Positions 44,914-52,333 of a stretch of 64,000 nucleotides of DNA are shown piece by piece. This DNA comes from Paludibacteraceae bacterium (GTDB taxonomy: Bacteria; Bacteroidota; Bacteroidia; Bacteroidales; Paludibacteraceae): positions 62,001 through 126,000 of the forward strand of contig JAGBVI010000001.1 in the NCBI GenBank assembly GCA_017630395.1, in the 5' to 3' direction. Numbering within the stretch: position 1 is the first letter of the stretch; each line of letters opens with the position of its first letter. Both the position numbers and the translations under genes were made by a program. The notes below the pieces were generated by a model. That model had not been told where the DNA came from. It searched no databases and saw only the letters and a list, made by a program, of their open reading frames with translations.

Positions 44914-45430
44914 CAAAGTAGAAGATTTACAATGGAGAGTAGTTCATAATTGCTCCCATATTGCAGTTGATGAGCATAACTTCTTATTGAGTTTTGCAGC
45001 ACATCATTATCAAAAATTGACTATTGATGATGTGAATTGGTGGAATAAGAATAACATAACACATAATGTCGCAGAGAAGAAACATCTTACTTCACCCAAC
45101 GATGTATTGATAAAAAGTAAGAAGGACATTGACGACATCACTCAGTTCATTTTGGAGAAGTTTTATAATTACACTCTCTATGCTAATAATGATAAAAATC
45201 CATTCAACGAAATTATTCCTCTTCTTAACGCTGTGTATTTTGACAAATGGGATAATGAAAAATTGGAGATTAGTGATGCAGAGGATATGGAATTTTGTGT
45301 GAAGTCTTTTATGGAAGAGATTGAACCTATGATAGGAGCAAAAATCAAATACTTCGTTCATAATTGGATGGAGGAAGATTTTGAACGACTGAGAAAAGAA
45401 ATTTTTGAGAAAGAAACAAAAGAAGTATGA
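44900..45430 (+). CDS. Hypothetical protein (176 aa)
   Basis: Starts at ATG 44900 (or 44891) inside the previous gene. It begins MLKNNKVEDLQWRVVHN and has a central HHYQKLTIDDVNWW and a long acidic C-terminus. No family recognised; His and Trp are enriched in the first half. Confidence 0.45.
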   Translation: MLKNNKVEDLQWRVVHNCSHIAVDEHNFLLSFAAHHYQKLTIDDVNWWNKNNITHNVAEKKHLTSPNDVLIKSKKDIDDITQFILEKFYNYTLYANNDKNPFNEIIPLLNAVYFDKWDNEKLEISDAEDMEFCVKSFMEEIEPMIGAKIKYFVHNWMEEDFERLRKEIFEKETKEV

Positions 45431-45440
45431 ATAATCGTCT

Positions 45441-45737
45441 ATGATAAAATTGAATGAAGAATACTTTATACTCGAACATTTTAAGAATTCTGATAAAGAC
45501 ATAACTCTAAGAGAGTTACAGGATAAATTTGAGGAGTTTGATAAGAGTATTAATTATGCCTGTTGGCCAGGTTTTGGAACTTGGGGTAGGGTGTATACTG
45601 CGGTTCTTCCTTATGACAAATGGTTGAAGATGGACCGTTACAAAGTTTCATTCATAGGAGATAGAGAATCGTTTATGAAATACTACGATATGTTCTGGAA
45701 GAACACTAAACCTTGTTATAAATGCGATACTTGGTAA
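45441..45737 (+). CDS. Hypothetical protein (98 aa)
   Basis: Unrecognised; LRELQDKFEEFDKSI helix then YACWPGFGTWGRVYT and a Cys pair at the end (CYKCDTW). Its stop overlaps the next ATG (TAATG). Confidence 0.5.
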   Translation: MIKLNEEYFILEHFKNSDKDITLRELQDKFEEFDKSINYACWPGFGTWGRVYTAVLPYDKWLKMDRYKVSFIGDRESFMKYYDMFWKNTKPCYKCDTW

Positions 45738-45967
45738 TGAAAGATAAAACTTTTATAGAACTTTGCGAAGAGGCAGACATCATAAAGTGTTATGGACAAC
45801 CTGCATTTTTCATAAATGATACTTTGTATTTTTATGCTCAAACACTTTATGGCGAAAGCAAACAAGAAATCAAAATAAACAGAGATAACCAGCCTAAAAG
45901 ATGTGGTAGGTATCATTGGATGTTTGGTAACGAAACTCACACTATACAATTTTTTAAGGAATTATGA
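45737..45967 (+). CDS. Hypothetical protein (76 aa)
   Basis: Unrecognised; contains GQPAFFINDTLYFYAQTLYG. ATG 45737 is chosen over the longer frame because it abuts the previous stop. Confidence 0.45.
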   Translation: MKDKTFIELCEEADIIKCYGQPAFFINDTLYFYAQTLYGESKQEIKINRDNQPKRCGRYHWMFGNETHTIQFFKEL

Positions 45968-46383
45968 ACGAAGAATTGCATGAATCTTATCAGAACGATT
46001 TAAATAGACTTTTCAGAAATCATAAAAAGCAGTATTACGATTTAGTGTTTCCGAGAAATAACAATGTTAATGATTTTACTGAAATTCTTGATTTTGTGAA
46101 TGTTAGAAGTGTCCATGAAGCATGTAAATGGATTGACCAAAACCTTTCAGTTAGAGAAATCTATACACTCCCTTGGACATTCACTTTAGAATATCTACCT
46201 GAGTGTAAGAAAGTTACAGTTGTTGCAGATTTTGCACAATCCCAAATCGAAGAAAATAAGTATGACATGAGTAAAATTGTTATTGATATTACAATTGAAC
46301 CTTATGAAAATATGTCATTGATGACGAAACAAACAACAAATGGAAATAAAACCTTTATAGAAATTTTGGAAGATAATCTATAA
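45964..46383 (+). CDS. Hypothetical protein (139 aa)
   Basis: Unrecognised; helical start, then alternating strands (FTLEYLPECKKVTVVADFA, IVIDITIEPYE). ATGA overlap upstream. Confidence 0.5.
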   Translation: MNEELHESYQNDLNRLFRNHKKQYYDLVFPRNNNVNDFTEILDFVNVRSVHEACKWIDQNLSVREIYTLPWTFTLEYLPECKKVTVVADFAQSQIEENKYDMSKIVIDITIEPYENMSLMTKQTTNGNKTFIEILEDNL

Positions 46384-46400
46384 GAATTGTAAATAAAATC

Positions 46401-46577
46401 ATGGGACTCGCAATAGCATTTATATTTTTTGTTTTGTTATTGATGTTTTTTGTTTGGTGTTTATTAAAAAGTGCCAAAATGAGTGATGAAAAAATGGAAC
46501 GATTGTATAAAGAACACCAAAAACAAGCAGATGAAGTTATTGAAAAACTTTTGAAGAGAAAAGAAAAGAAATCTTGA
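46401..46577 (+). CDS. Small membrane-anchored coiled-coil protein (58 aa)
   Basis: MGLAIAFIFFVLLLMFFVWC membrane helix then a Lys/Glu helix to KRKEKKS-TGA. Spanin- or anchor-like in layout only. Confidence 0.45.
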   Translation: MGLAIAFIFFVLLLMFFVWCLLKSAKMSDEKMERLYKEHQKQADEVIEKLLKRKEKKS

Positions 46578-46604
46578 AATTCTGAAAAAGTGGTGAGAAA
46601 AGTC

Positions 46605-46633
46605 TTGACAGTGTGGTGGGTTTCTGCTACACT
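46605..46633 (+). promoter_or_regulatory. sigma70-like promoter with flanking inverted repeat
   Basis: TTGACA, 17-nt spacer, TACACT; GACAGTGT (46607-46614) and ACACTGTC (46629-46636) are inverted repeats over the -35 and -10. ATG 46643 is 9 nt after the -10. Confidence 0.7.
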
Positions 46634-46642
46634 GTCTTTGTC

Positions 46643-46864
46643 ATGAATAAAGAACTCACAATTAAGATTCTTAGTGAACTTATTGAATTGAAAAGCCAAT
46701 TTGATAACAAAGATAGGGAGATGACATTTAGAATTACGGCTTTTCCTCATCTATATGTCAATGTCTACCCTTATTCCGAAAATCCTTTTCTTAAAGTAGA
46801 TTTGAGAAGCATTACAGAGGAAGAGTGCGAAGAAGCAATTCAAAAAGTAAAAGATTTGTTATGA
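46643..46864 (+). CDS. Hypothetical protein (73 aa)
   Basis: Unrecognised; helix then MTFRITAFPHLYVNVYPY strands. ATG 46643 is set by the promoter. ATGA-type overlap with the next gene. Confidence 0.5.
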   Translation: MNKELTIKILSELIELKSQFDNKDREMTFRITAFPHLYVNVYPYSENPFLKVDLRSITEEECEEAIQKVKDLL

Positions 46865-47205
46865 ATGATAAGCGTAGAGTAGTAGCAGAATGGAGTGGTG
46901 GAGGATGGGCATTGTGTAGTGGCGAATGGTCACTGTACATTGATGGTAAGAACTTCACTAAGAAGATACCTAAGAGATTACGAACATCTCCCATGTATAC
47001 ATTAGGCGAGTATTCACAGTGGAGATGGGGAGATGATGGTGAAGAGTGGTATACTATTACAGATGGAATGAGCAAGACCACATGGATAACGGAGAATGAG
47101 AATTGGTTATCCAAGATTACTGATGATTATTATCTGTGGTCTGAGATTTACGATGCGTTCCAAGAAAAAGATTTCAGAAGTTATCAATGTGGGGGTTGTA
47201 TTTGA
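46861..47205 (+). CDS. Trp-rich hypothetical protein (114 aa)
   Basis: Eleven Trp in 114 residues (EWSGGGW, WRWGDDGEEWY, ENENWLS). No family recognised. Its first codons are the source of the chimeric mini-ORF at 44354. It ends 8 nt before the inverted-repeat element. Confidence 0.5.
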   Translation: MNDKRRVVAEWSGGGWALCSGEWSLYIDGKNFTKKIPKRLRTSPMYTLGEYSQWRWGDDGEEWYTITDGMSKTTWITENENWLSKITDDYYLWSEIYDAFQEKDFRSYQCGGCI

Positions 47206-47252
47206 GAAATAAGGCTCTGTCCTACCAAATGGAGGACAACCCAAACTCAACA

Positions 47253-47267
47253 GAACATCGTTATAAT
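47253..47267 (+). promoter_or_regulatory. GAAC-N5-TATAAT promoter for RNA 1
   Basis: GAACATCGTTATAAT, identical over all 15 nt to the promoter at 47736. No start codon follows in the usual place; it drives the first RNA. Confidence 0.65.
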
Positions 47268-47273
47268 GGAGTA

Positions 47274-47560
47274 AGTCACACGACATCCTATAACTAGGCA
47301 AAAGAGAGCAAAAGTGCTCAAATCACTGATGCTCTCTGAAAAATAAAAGATGCGGATTATTCTTCCTCAATTACAAAAAAATAACCGAGAAAGATACTAA
47401 ATCTTTAGTTTAGTGTATGAATCGGAGGTAAATAAAATTGTGTACGCTAGGAACTAGCGGAATTCAAGCGTGCGGAGTCCACTGTTGTGGACGATGAACC
47501 ACGAAGCGTCTAAATCTTTTAGTTTAGACGCAGTTCACAATTCAGGTATAAAAACTCCAA
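47274..47560 (+). ncRNA. Structured RNA resembling an IS200/IS605 omega RNA, without TnpB
   Basis: In order: hairpin AGAGAGC/GCTCTCT, an A/T-rich hairpin near 47395-47418, CGCTAG-GAA-CTAGCG (47445-47459), GTCCAC-TGTT-GTGGAC (47477-47492), GATGAACCACGAA, then GCGTCTAAA/TTTAGACGC (47506-47531) followed by AGTTCAC. This order (short stem, TCAAGCGTGCGGAG, stem, GAA-GC stem, AGTTCAC) recalls the 3' scaffold of TnpB-associated omega RNAs, after which the guide begins; here that would be the bases from 47539. No TnpB or IscB gene is in the element. The family call is from memory of the motif and needs a covariance search. Confidence 0.5.
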
Positions 47561-47660
47561 AAGAGGAAAAAGAACCACCAGTGGCGATTGTTGCTATTTC
47601 TACATTAAGGTCAATGAGATTCATAGCACTTTCCTCCTTTCTACATAAGAAAAGGAAGAA

Positions 47661-47706
47661 AAACCGCTCTTTCATTATACTACCGTCCATTAATCTTAGG
47701 CGGTTT
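47661..47706 (+). terminator. Hairpin between the two RNAs
   Basis: AAACCGC (47661-47667) pairs with GCGGTTT (47700-47706), followed by a T-rich run; possible terminator of RNA 1. Confidence 0.4.
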
Positions 47707-47735
47707 TCTATTGTTATGTACAACAAGATTCGATA

Positions 47736-47750
47736 GAACATCGTTATAAT
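47736..47750 (+). promoter_or_regulatory. GAAC-N5-TATAAT promoter for RNA 2
   Basis: GAACATCGTTATAAT, an exact copy of the 47253 promoter. Confidence 0.65.
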
Positions 47751-47756
47751 AGATAG

Positions 47757-48055
47757 AGAAAGGGCGCGGATGCGCTAACACCCACGCCCAATCTTTTTGC
47801 CAGTAGTTTCACCAGAAGTCTACACCTCTTTTATGTAACTATCGGTAAATGTCAATTTCACTCTTCGCAAATAGTCGGATAAAACCGAATATCTCCAATT
47901 CAAAGACGGCAGAACCGTCCGAGAATGTATAGCGTTGAATGAAAGAGCCTCCGTAATAGGTCATAATTAGCGAGCCTACGGACTCAACTCGCTAGACCGT
48001 TTTTATAACATGTCTAATCATAGTGCCTCCACTATACCGTAGTGGAGGCTTTTTA
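47757..48055 (+). ncRNA. Structured noncoding RNA of about 300 nt with terminator
   Basis: It starts just after the promoter and ends at the strong terminator GCCTCCACTA/TAGTGGAGGC-TTTTT (48024-48055). Internal stems include GGGCG/CGCCC, TCGG/CCGA, GACGG/CCGTC and AGCGAG/CTCGCT. All frames are closed by stops. The family is not recognised; it could be a decoy, a regulator or an ornate phage RNA. Confidence 0.55.
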
Positions 48056-48151
48056 TCAATTAGTCAAATTTTATGCAACCATGTCCAATACAGGAATCAT
48101 GGGTTGGTCACTTACCTTGGCTCTCTTTCTTTCCTATTGAAGTCGTTGTTA

Positions 48152-48179
48152 AAAATCACTTGATGTTGGTGATAGAGCC
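48152..48179 (+). repeat. Solo end of the IS1595-type element
   Basis: These 28 bases match the right end of the IS at 58732-61239 at 27 positions (TGATGTTGGTGATAGAGCC core). No partner end is nearby, so it marks an older insertion or deletion inside the RNA element. Confidence 0.7.
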
Positions 48180-48252
48180 TTTTTTGGGATGACTAAGCAT
48201 CCCCATTTGGTAGGACAGAGCCAAAAAAAATAAAAATTCTTACAAAAAGTTC

Positions 48253-48281
48253 TTGACATTATTAGATTTTTAGTGTATAAT
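48253..48281 (+). promoter_or_regulatory. sigma70-like promoter
   Basis: TTGACA, 17-nt spacer, TATAAT, then a 30-nt A-rich leader to ATG 48312. Confidence 0.75.
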
Positions 48282-48311
48282 CTCCCTGTAAACAAGAAAG
48301 AAACAAAAACA

Positions 48312-48533
48312 ATGGACACTAAATTCGTAAAAGTAGAAGCAGTATTCGCCCATGCAGCAGAACATCACGAAACTGTTATGCTTGATGGTAAAGATTATTG
48401 GGTAAAGCGTGACGAAATATATAAGTGTTGGGACTTGGAGGGTCGCAAATGTCCAAGTACACATGTCTATGATGAAGACCTTGAAGATGGTTCTTTTTAT
48501 GAGAGATTTGAAACAATAGAATATTTTGGTTGA
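48312..48533 (+). CDS. Hypothetical protein (73 aa)
   Basis: Unrecognised; VEAVFAHAAEHHETVMLDGK then acidic C-terminus. ATG chosen after the promoter leader. The stop codon TGA is part of the next promoter's -35. Confidence 0.5.
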   Translation: MDTKFVKVEAVFAHAAEHHETVMLDGKDYWVKRDEIYKCWDLEGRKCPSTHVYDEDLEDGSFYERFETIEYFG

Positions 48534-48557
48534 CAAAAACTGAAAACCGTGTATAAT
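48530..48557 (+). promoter_or_regulatory. sigma70-like promoter, leaderless start
   Basis: TTGACA, 16 nt, TATAAT, then 6 nt to ATG 48564. Confidence 0.65.
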
Positions 48558-48563
48558 ATAGCC

Positions 48564-48926
48564 ATGAGTTACAGCGTGACTATCACAGATAAGGAGGGTA
48601 ATGTTCTTCATAGTAATAACCCTCATGGTATTGTAGGTGGAACTTACAGTTCTGAATCTACTGAACTTTACCTTAACATTACTTTCAATTATCGTAAACA
48701 CTTTATTAGAGGTGATGTATTTGGTTCTGATGGAATCAAGTCTCTAAACGGACTTACTGTTGAGGAGGCACGCCCTCTTATTTCTAAGGCAATTTTTGCT
48801 CTTGATAATGACATTAGTTCAGATTATTGGGAAGCAACCGAAGGTAATGCTAGGCTTGCTTTACTTAATCTTCTTGGACTTACTCATCTCGCTCCTAATG
48901 ATTCTATTATTAAAATTGGATACTAA
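48564..48926 (+). CDS. Hypothetical protein (120 aa)
   Basis: Unrecognised. The N-terminal beta part (YSVTITDKEGNVLHSNNPHG, LYLNITFNY) and a C-terminal helical part (LTVEEARPLISKAIFALDND) resemble small phage proteins of unknown role. Start set by promoter position. Confidence 0.5.
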   Translation: MSYSVTITDKEGNVLHSNNPHGIVGGTYSSESTELYLNITFNYRKHFIRGDVFGSDGIKSLNGLTVEEARPLISKAIFALDNDISSDYWEATEGNARLALLNLLGLTHLAPNDSIIKIGY

Positions 48927-48931
48927 AAGAA

Positions 48932-49330
48932 ATGAATACTAAAAATCGTATTACTGGTGGTCAAAGAAATAAATCTGTCGCTTATGTATATTGTGATGGT
49001 TATGATGTACATGAGATTAGTGCAGATGTTGCAAATGGTTTTGGATTCTCAAATACTCATACTAGTTTCATAATTATAAACTTATGGCAAGATGAGGGTG
49101 AGAAAGAGATGTTGAAGAGGAAGTGTCCTCACATTACAGAAGATGCTTACCGTGCAATTCTCGGTGCAAACCTTCGAGGTGTAGATGTTGAAATTTTCAT
49201 GAATGCCATGAAGAGTAAGAAATTTTATGGCAAGGCAGTTGATGTGTATACAAAAATCAGCAATCTTCCTCTAAAGGAATGGCAAAAGGTTCAAAAGATT
49301 ATTAGTCAATATGGAGGTTCTCTCGCATGA
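48932..49330 (+). CDS. Hypothetical protein (132 aa)
   Basis: Unrecognised; strand-rich first half (VAYVYCDGYDVHEISADVA) and helical second half. ATGA overlap with the next gene. Confidence 0.5.
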   Translation: MNTKNRITGGQRNKSVAYVYCDGYDVHEISADVANGFGFSNTHTSFIIINLWQDEGEKEMLKRKCPHITEDAYRAILGANLRGVDVEIFMNAMKSKKFYGKAVDVYTKISNLPLKEWQKVQKIISQYGGSLA

Positions 49331-49848
49331 GTGATTATTACAGATTTTTAGACGAAGATGATGAGCTTTGGGTATTGTGGAATGAGAAACACCCTCAATT
49401 CAGAGATTGGATTGATAGGATAAATCGCTTTGCTCAAAGTGACAGTGTAACAGAAGACGATGTAGACAATATGCAAGGTGAGTTTGAAGAAGGTGATTAT
49501 CAAAACCTTTGCAAGCGTCTTGAAAACTTAAAATATGAAGTTCAAGACCTCTACTTTGCCATTGACAATGCTTACGATTACATTGAGAAGTTGAACAAGA
49601 CTCAGAAACTTGTCAAATACACTTTTGAGAAAATAAATGGCGATGATGATGAGTTTGACTTTACCATTAGCAAAGATGGTGAGGTGCTTTATACAATTCA
49701 CTACAACAGAGAGAGGAATACTGTAAGTGAGCATCCTCATTTCTACGCTCTAAATGAGTATAATAAAAATAAGTTCTACAAGGCATTGAGACGGATGCCA
49801 TTCTATAAGGATAACAAGACGGATTTAGAATTCTACGAAAAAGTATGA
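49327..49848 (+). CDS. Hypothetical protein (173 aa)
   Basis: Unrecognised; an acidic N-terminus, a coiled-coil-like middle (NLKYEVQDLYFAIDNAYDYI) and a beta C-terminus. ATGA overlaps on both sides. Confidence 0.5.
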   Translation: MSDYYRFLDEDDELWVLWNEKHPQFRDWIDRINRFAQSDSVTEDDVDNMQGEFEEGDYQNLCKRLENLKYEVQDLYFAIDNAYDYIEKLNKTQKLVKYTFEKINGDDDEFDFTISKDGEVLYTIHYNRERNTVSEHPHFYALNEYNKNKFYKALRRMPFYKDNKTDLEFYEKV

Positions 49849-50444
49849 GTGCTTGGGTAAAAGTTAGTGGTTACATGGTTATTGGCGATGGCTTACCTTG
49901 TCGTATAGGTAAGTATGGGAAGCCTTTTGACGAAGAGATTTCTGACGAGGAATTCTTAACGATGTGGAATGGTGAGCTTTGTGTTGGTGGTGTTTCTGAC
50001 TTGTTAGGTAAAGTTCTCATTGCAATGTCAAAGAATTGGCAGTATCTTACTGATAAGCCTTATAATCCCTTTGGTTTCCATGACAGAATTCTTTGGAAGA
50101 AGCCTATCTATGACGATGAAGGATTGTTCATAGAAGATGAAGAGGAAGAAGAATGGTTTAGATGGGATGAACTGAAACTAAAGGATAAGTCTCTACTTGA
50201 ATGCTTACAGTTCCCTTGTGGTTCTGAGGGGCCGCTTGACGTTACTGTTACTCCCCACATTGATGAATGGGGAACATGTTGGCACATCGTATTCAATGGT
50301 AATCTCAGAGACAGAACAGATGGTTACTTTGAGCATATTAAGTCTTGGTGGGAAGCCATGCAGACAATGTTCAATGTAGGCAGTGGTTACATCAGAGCAT
50401 CGTTCTATCCTAATACTTGGGAATCTAAAATTATAGGAGATTGA
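49845..50444 (+). CDS. Hypothetical protein (199 aa)
   Basis: Unrecognised; Trp-rich alpha/beta protein with an acidic stretch EDEEEEEWFRWDELK in the middle. No catalytic motif seen. Confidence 0.5.
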   Translation: MSAWVKVSGYMVIGDGLPCRIGKYGKPFDEEISDEEFLTMWNGELCVGGVSDLLGKVLIAMSKNWQYLTDKPYNPFGFHDRILWKKPIYDDEGLFIEDEEEEEWFRWDELKLKDKSLLECLQFPCGSEGPLDVTVTPHIDEWGTCWHIVFNGNLRDRTDGYFEHIKSWWEAMQTMFNVGSGYIRASFYPNTWESKIIGD

Positions 50445-50446
50445 GC

Positions 50447-50572
50447 ATGTTTGTAAAAGCAGCAAGACATGAGGGGGAGCGTTCATTGCTCCTCTATCTT
50501 CTCATTATTTCTCTCGCATTTAATATCCTAGGGTTCATTACTACACTAATTATTCTGTGGTATGCTATTTGA
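50447..50572 (+). CDS. Small membrane protein (41 aa)
   Basis: A charged 12-residue start then one long hydrophobic helix (LYLLIISLAFNILGFITTLI) ending at TGA within the next gene. Function unknown. Confidence 0.45.
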   Translation: MFVKAARHEGERSLLLYLLIISLAFNILGFITTLIILWYAI

Positions 50573-50912
50573 TAAGAGAGAATTAAGACAATATTGTATC
50601 AATGAGGGTATGTATCAACACATACCCTTTATTGACAAATGGGTGAACCTCACCGCTTGTGAGAAGGCAGACGTTGAATTTGTAGCTCATATGAATGTCA
50701 CATTGGATAATTGTGATTGGCTTACAACAGAAGGAACTACTTGGGGAAGAATTAAACTTTTCTTCAAGCGTATTTCACCTTGGCATATACATAAGATGAA
50801 GTGGTACAGAGCCGTTGAATTCTTTTGGGAATACGAAGAAAAAGAGATGGCAAGAGTGTATGAAAGAATGGGATTACCTAAAAGTGGAATAAGAGAAGAT
50901 GACTGCGAGTGA
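50562..50912 (+). CDS. Hypothetical protein (116 aa)
   Basis: Unrecognised; Trp/Lys-rich with KLFFKRISPWHIHKMKWY, and a charged helical end. Overlaps both neighbours. Confidence 0.5.
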   Translation: MLFDKRELRQYCINEGMYQHIPFIDKWVNLTACEKADVEFVAHMNVTLDNCDWLTTEGTTWGRIKLFFKRISPWHIHKMKWYRAVEFFWEYEEKEMARVYERMGLPKSGIREDDCE

Positions 50913-50982
50913 AATTATAATTGGTGGTGTAGCATTGAGTGCTGCAATTTACCTCTACTTGGTGTTATTGAACGATGACTAA
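50899..50982 (+). CDS. Tiny membrane peptide (27 aa)
   Basis: MTASEIIIGGVALSAAIYLY then LVLLNDD-TAA, a single hydrophobic helix overlapping genes on both sides. Its reality rests on compact overlap only. Confidence 0.35.
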   Translation: MTASEIIIGGVALSAAIYLYLVLLNDD

Positions 50983-51253
50983 AGAAGAATCAGGTTATTT
51001 TTATTCAAATTGTTTGATAGAAGCTTTGAAAGCAAAGATTAGACATCCTTTCAAGGTTAAGATTACATTTGTTCCTAAGTCTGAAAAGGGTTCATGTCAT
51101 TTTATGTGGTCTGATGGTGAAGCAGACTATGATTTTGGAGTAGAACGAGACATAAAATGGTATGAAGCCTGGTGGTTCAAAGGTGAGATTAGAAAGAGAA
51201 GTCTAGGTTTCAATGAGAAATATAAGGAAAAGATGAGTAAGATTTGTAGATGA
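50975..51253 (+). CDS. Hypothetical protein (92 aa)
   Basis: Unrecognised; basic, with VKITFVPKSEKGSCHFMW and DIKWYEAWWFKGEIRKR. ATGA overlap with the next gene. Confidence 0.45.
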   Translation: MTKEESGYFYSNCLIEALKAKIRHPFKVKITFVPKSEKGSCHFMWSDGEADYDFGVERDIKWYEAWWFKGEIRKRSLGFNEKYKEKMSKICR

Positions 51254-51459
51254 GTAGAAGTAAGCATCCAAAGTATAAAGGATTTACGAAGTATTATGGT
51301 TGGTGTGATATGTATTGGAATGACAAGTGTGTAAACTGTTCTAACTTCCATAATTGTCATAGAGGACATAATACAAGGGCTACTTGGAGAGCAAGGAAGA
51401 AATTGGTCAAGAAATTTACAGAGAGACTAAAATCACCTATTATAGATAGAGATGAATGA
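51250..51459 (+). CDS. Small basic Cys/His-rich protein (69 aa)
   Basis: WNDKCVNCSNFHNCHRGH could bind zinc; the rest is Lys/Arg-rich (ATWRARKKLVKKF). Possible small nucleic-acid-binding protein. Confidence 0.45.
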   Translation: MSRSKHPKYKGFTKYYGWCDMYWNDKCVNCSNFHNCHRGHNTRATWRARKKLVKKFTERLKSPIIDRDE

Positions 51460-51480
51460 AAATTATTTTTCAAATTTGTC

Positions 51481-51509
51481 TTGACAGATTAGGTAAGTTG
51501 TAGTAAAAT
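51481..51509 (+). promoter_or_regulatory. sigma70-like promoter
   Basis: TTGACA, 17-nt spacer, TAAAAT; ATG 51519 after 9 nt. Confidence 0.7.
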
Positions 51510-51518
51510 GTCCGTGTC

Positions 51519-51740
51519 ATGAAAAAGGTAAAAGAAATAAAGAACTTCACTTTGATGGATTTGCGGAATTTCCTCAACACAATGTCTGAGGAAGAACTTG
51601 CGAATTCTGTTCTTGTAGGATTCAAAACTTGGGGTGCAGATGGAGATTCGTATGAAGAATGCGAATTTGTATCTCGTGCTGATTTCGGTGTAGATGATGT
51701 TGGTAAAAAGTTTGTAAACCTTTACGTGGATAATCATTGA
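51519..51740 (+). CDS. LNTMS-motif family protein (73 aa)
   Basis: FTLMDLRNFLNTMSEEELAN, V-x-VGFK and a terminal KFVNLYVDNH match the protein at 44095. A phage-specific small family, unknown role. Confidence 0.5.
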   Translation: MKKVKEIKNFTLMDLRNFLNTMSEEELANSVLVGFKTWGADGDSYEECEFVSRADFGVDDVGKKFVNLYVDNH

Positions 51741-51742
51741 TT

Positions 51743-52333
51743 ATGAAAGAGATGACCGTTACAACAGCGAAATACTTGGCAGAACTTTTCCATGAGGGAC
51801 AAACTCGTGCTGATAAGGTAACTCCTTACATTGAGCATCCTAAGATGGTTGCTGAGTTTGTTGAAAAGTTTGGAGGTGATGATGAAGCAATTGCTCTTGC
51901 TTGGGTTCATGACATCTTGGAAGAGAGTGCTGATAAGGTTGCAGCTCACTTCCACCTTGAGCCACAGCACTTGGAATCAAAGCCTAGGTTTTGGATGCAG
52001 ATGAAGGACAGATGGGGCAGTGGTTTCTGTATGAAACTTTCTAAGCTTTCTGACCATTGGAAGATTGACCAAGACCTTATCAAATCCAATGGTAAAGTTG
52101 CATATCTTGCAGAACTCCTTATTAGTGCTGATAGTAAGGTTCTTCTTGTAAAGCTGTGCGACATGCTTGCAAACATCACTGAAAGTAATGGTTCAAGGAT
52201 GAGCCAAGAGACACGGTACTTCAAGGCTGTGCAGTGCTTGAAGATGGCTGAGCGTAAGGACTTGGATGAACGCCATGAAGAAGTGATTACCGCAATTGAA
52301 GCATATTATAACATTCATAATTCTAAAAAGTAA
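51743..52333 (+). CDS. SpoT/MESH1-like HD-domain hydrolase (196 aa)
   Basis: HD pattern of small alarmone hydrolases: FHEGQTRADKVTPYIEHPKM ('H.GQ.R..G.PYi.Hp'), ALAWVHDILEES (the HD pair), then KLCDMLANI (second D) and an AYLAELLISADSKVLLVK helix. MESH1-type enzymes cleave (p)ppGpp or NADPH. In a phage it could blunt alarmone-based defence or alter nucleotide pools. No synthetase domain is present. The upstream ATT/TTG codons are ignored in favour of ATG 51743. Confidence 0.75.
   Translation: MKEMTVTTAKYLAELFHEGQTRADKVTPYIEHPKMVAEFVEKFGGDDEAIALAWVHDILEESADKVAAHFHLEPQHLESKPRFWMQMKDRWGSGFCMKLSKLSDHWKIDQDLIKSNGKVAYLAELLISADSKVLLVKLCDMLANITESNGSRMSQETRYFKAVQCLKMAERKDLDERHEEVITAIEAYYNIHNSKK

Larger units (their letters stand above)
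47213..48222. mobile_element. Protein-free inverted-repeat element carrying two structured RNAs (1,010 bp)
   Basis: The ends are 20-bp perfect inverted repeats, GGCTCTGTCCTACCAAATGG at 47213-47232 and inverted at 48203-48222. They share GGCTCTRTC with the IS1595-type element at 58732, so a related transposase could mobilise it. Flanks are AGAAATAA and AAAAAAAA, only 6 of 8 matching, so a clean target duplication is not shown. No convincing ORF lies inside. It holds two identical GAAC promoters, an omega-RNA-like module, a second structured RNA with terminator, and a solo copy of the other IS end. It looks like a non-autonomous carrier of RNA genes. Confidence 0.7.

Noticed and set aside
47470..47736. 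88-codon plus-strand ORF across the guide-RNA-like region
   Set aside because: It overlaps the strong stems and has no ribosome-binding site or plausible promoter spacing.
47535..47741. 68-codon minus-strand ORF inside the RNA element
   Set aside because: It runs antisense through the hairpin and the omega-RNA-like end, has no start signal and a low-complexity sequence.
47205..48230. Clean 8-bp target duplication for the RNA element
   Set aside because: The flanks AGAAATAA and AAAAAAAA agree at only six positions in an A-rich context, so this is not evidence.
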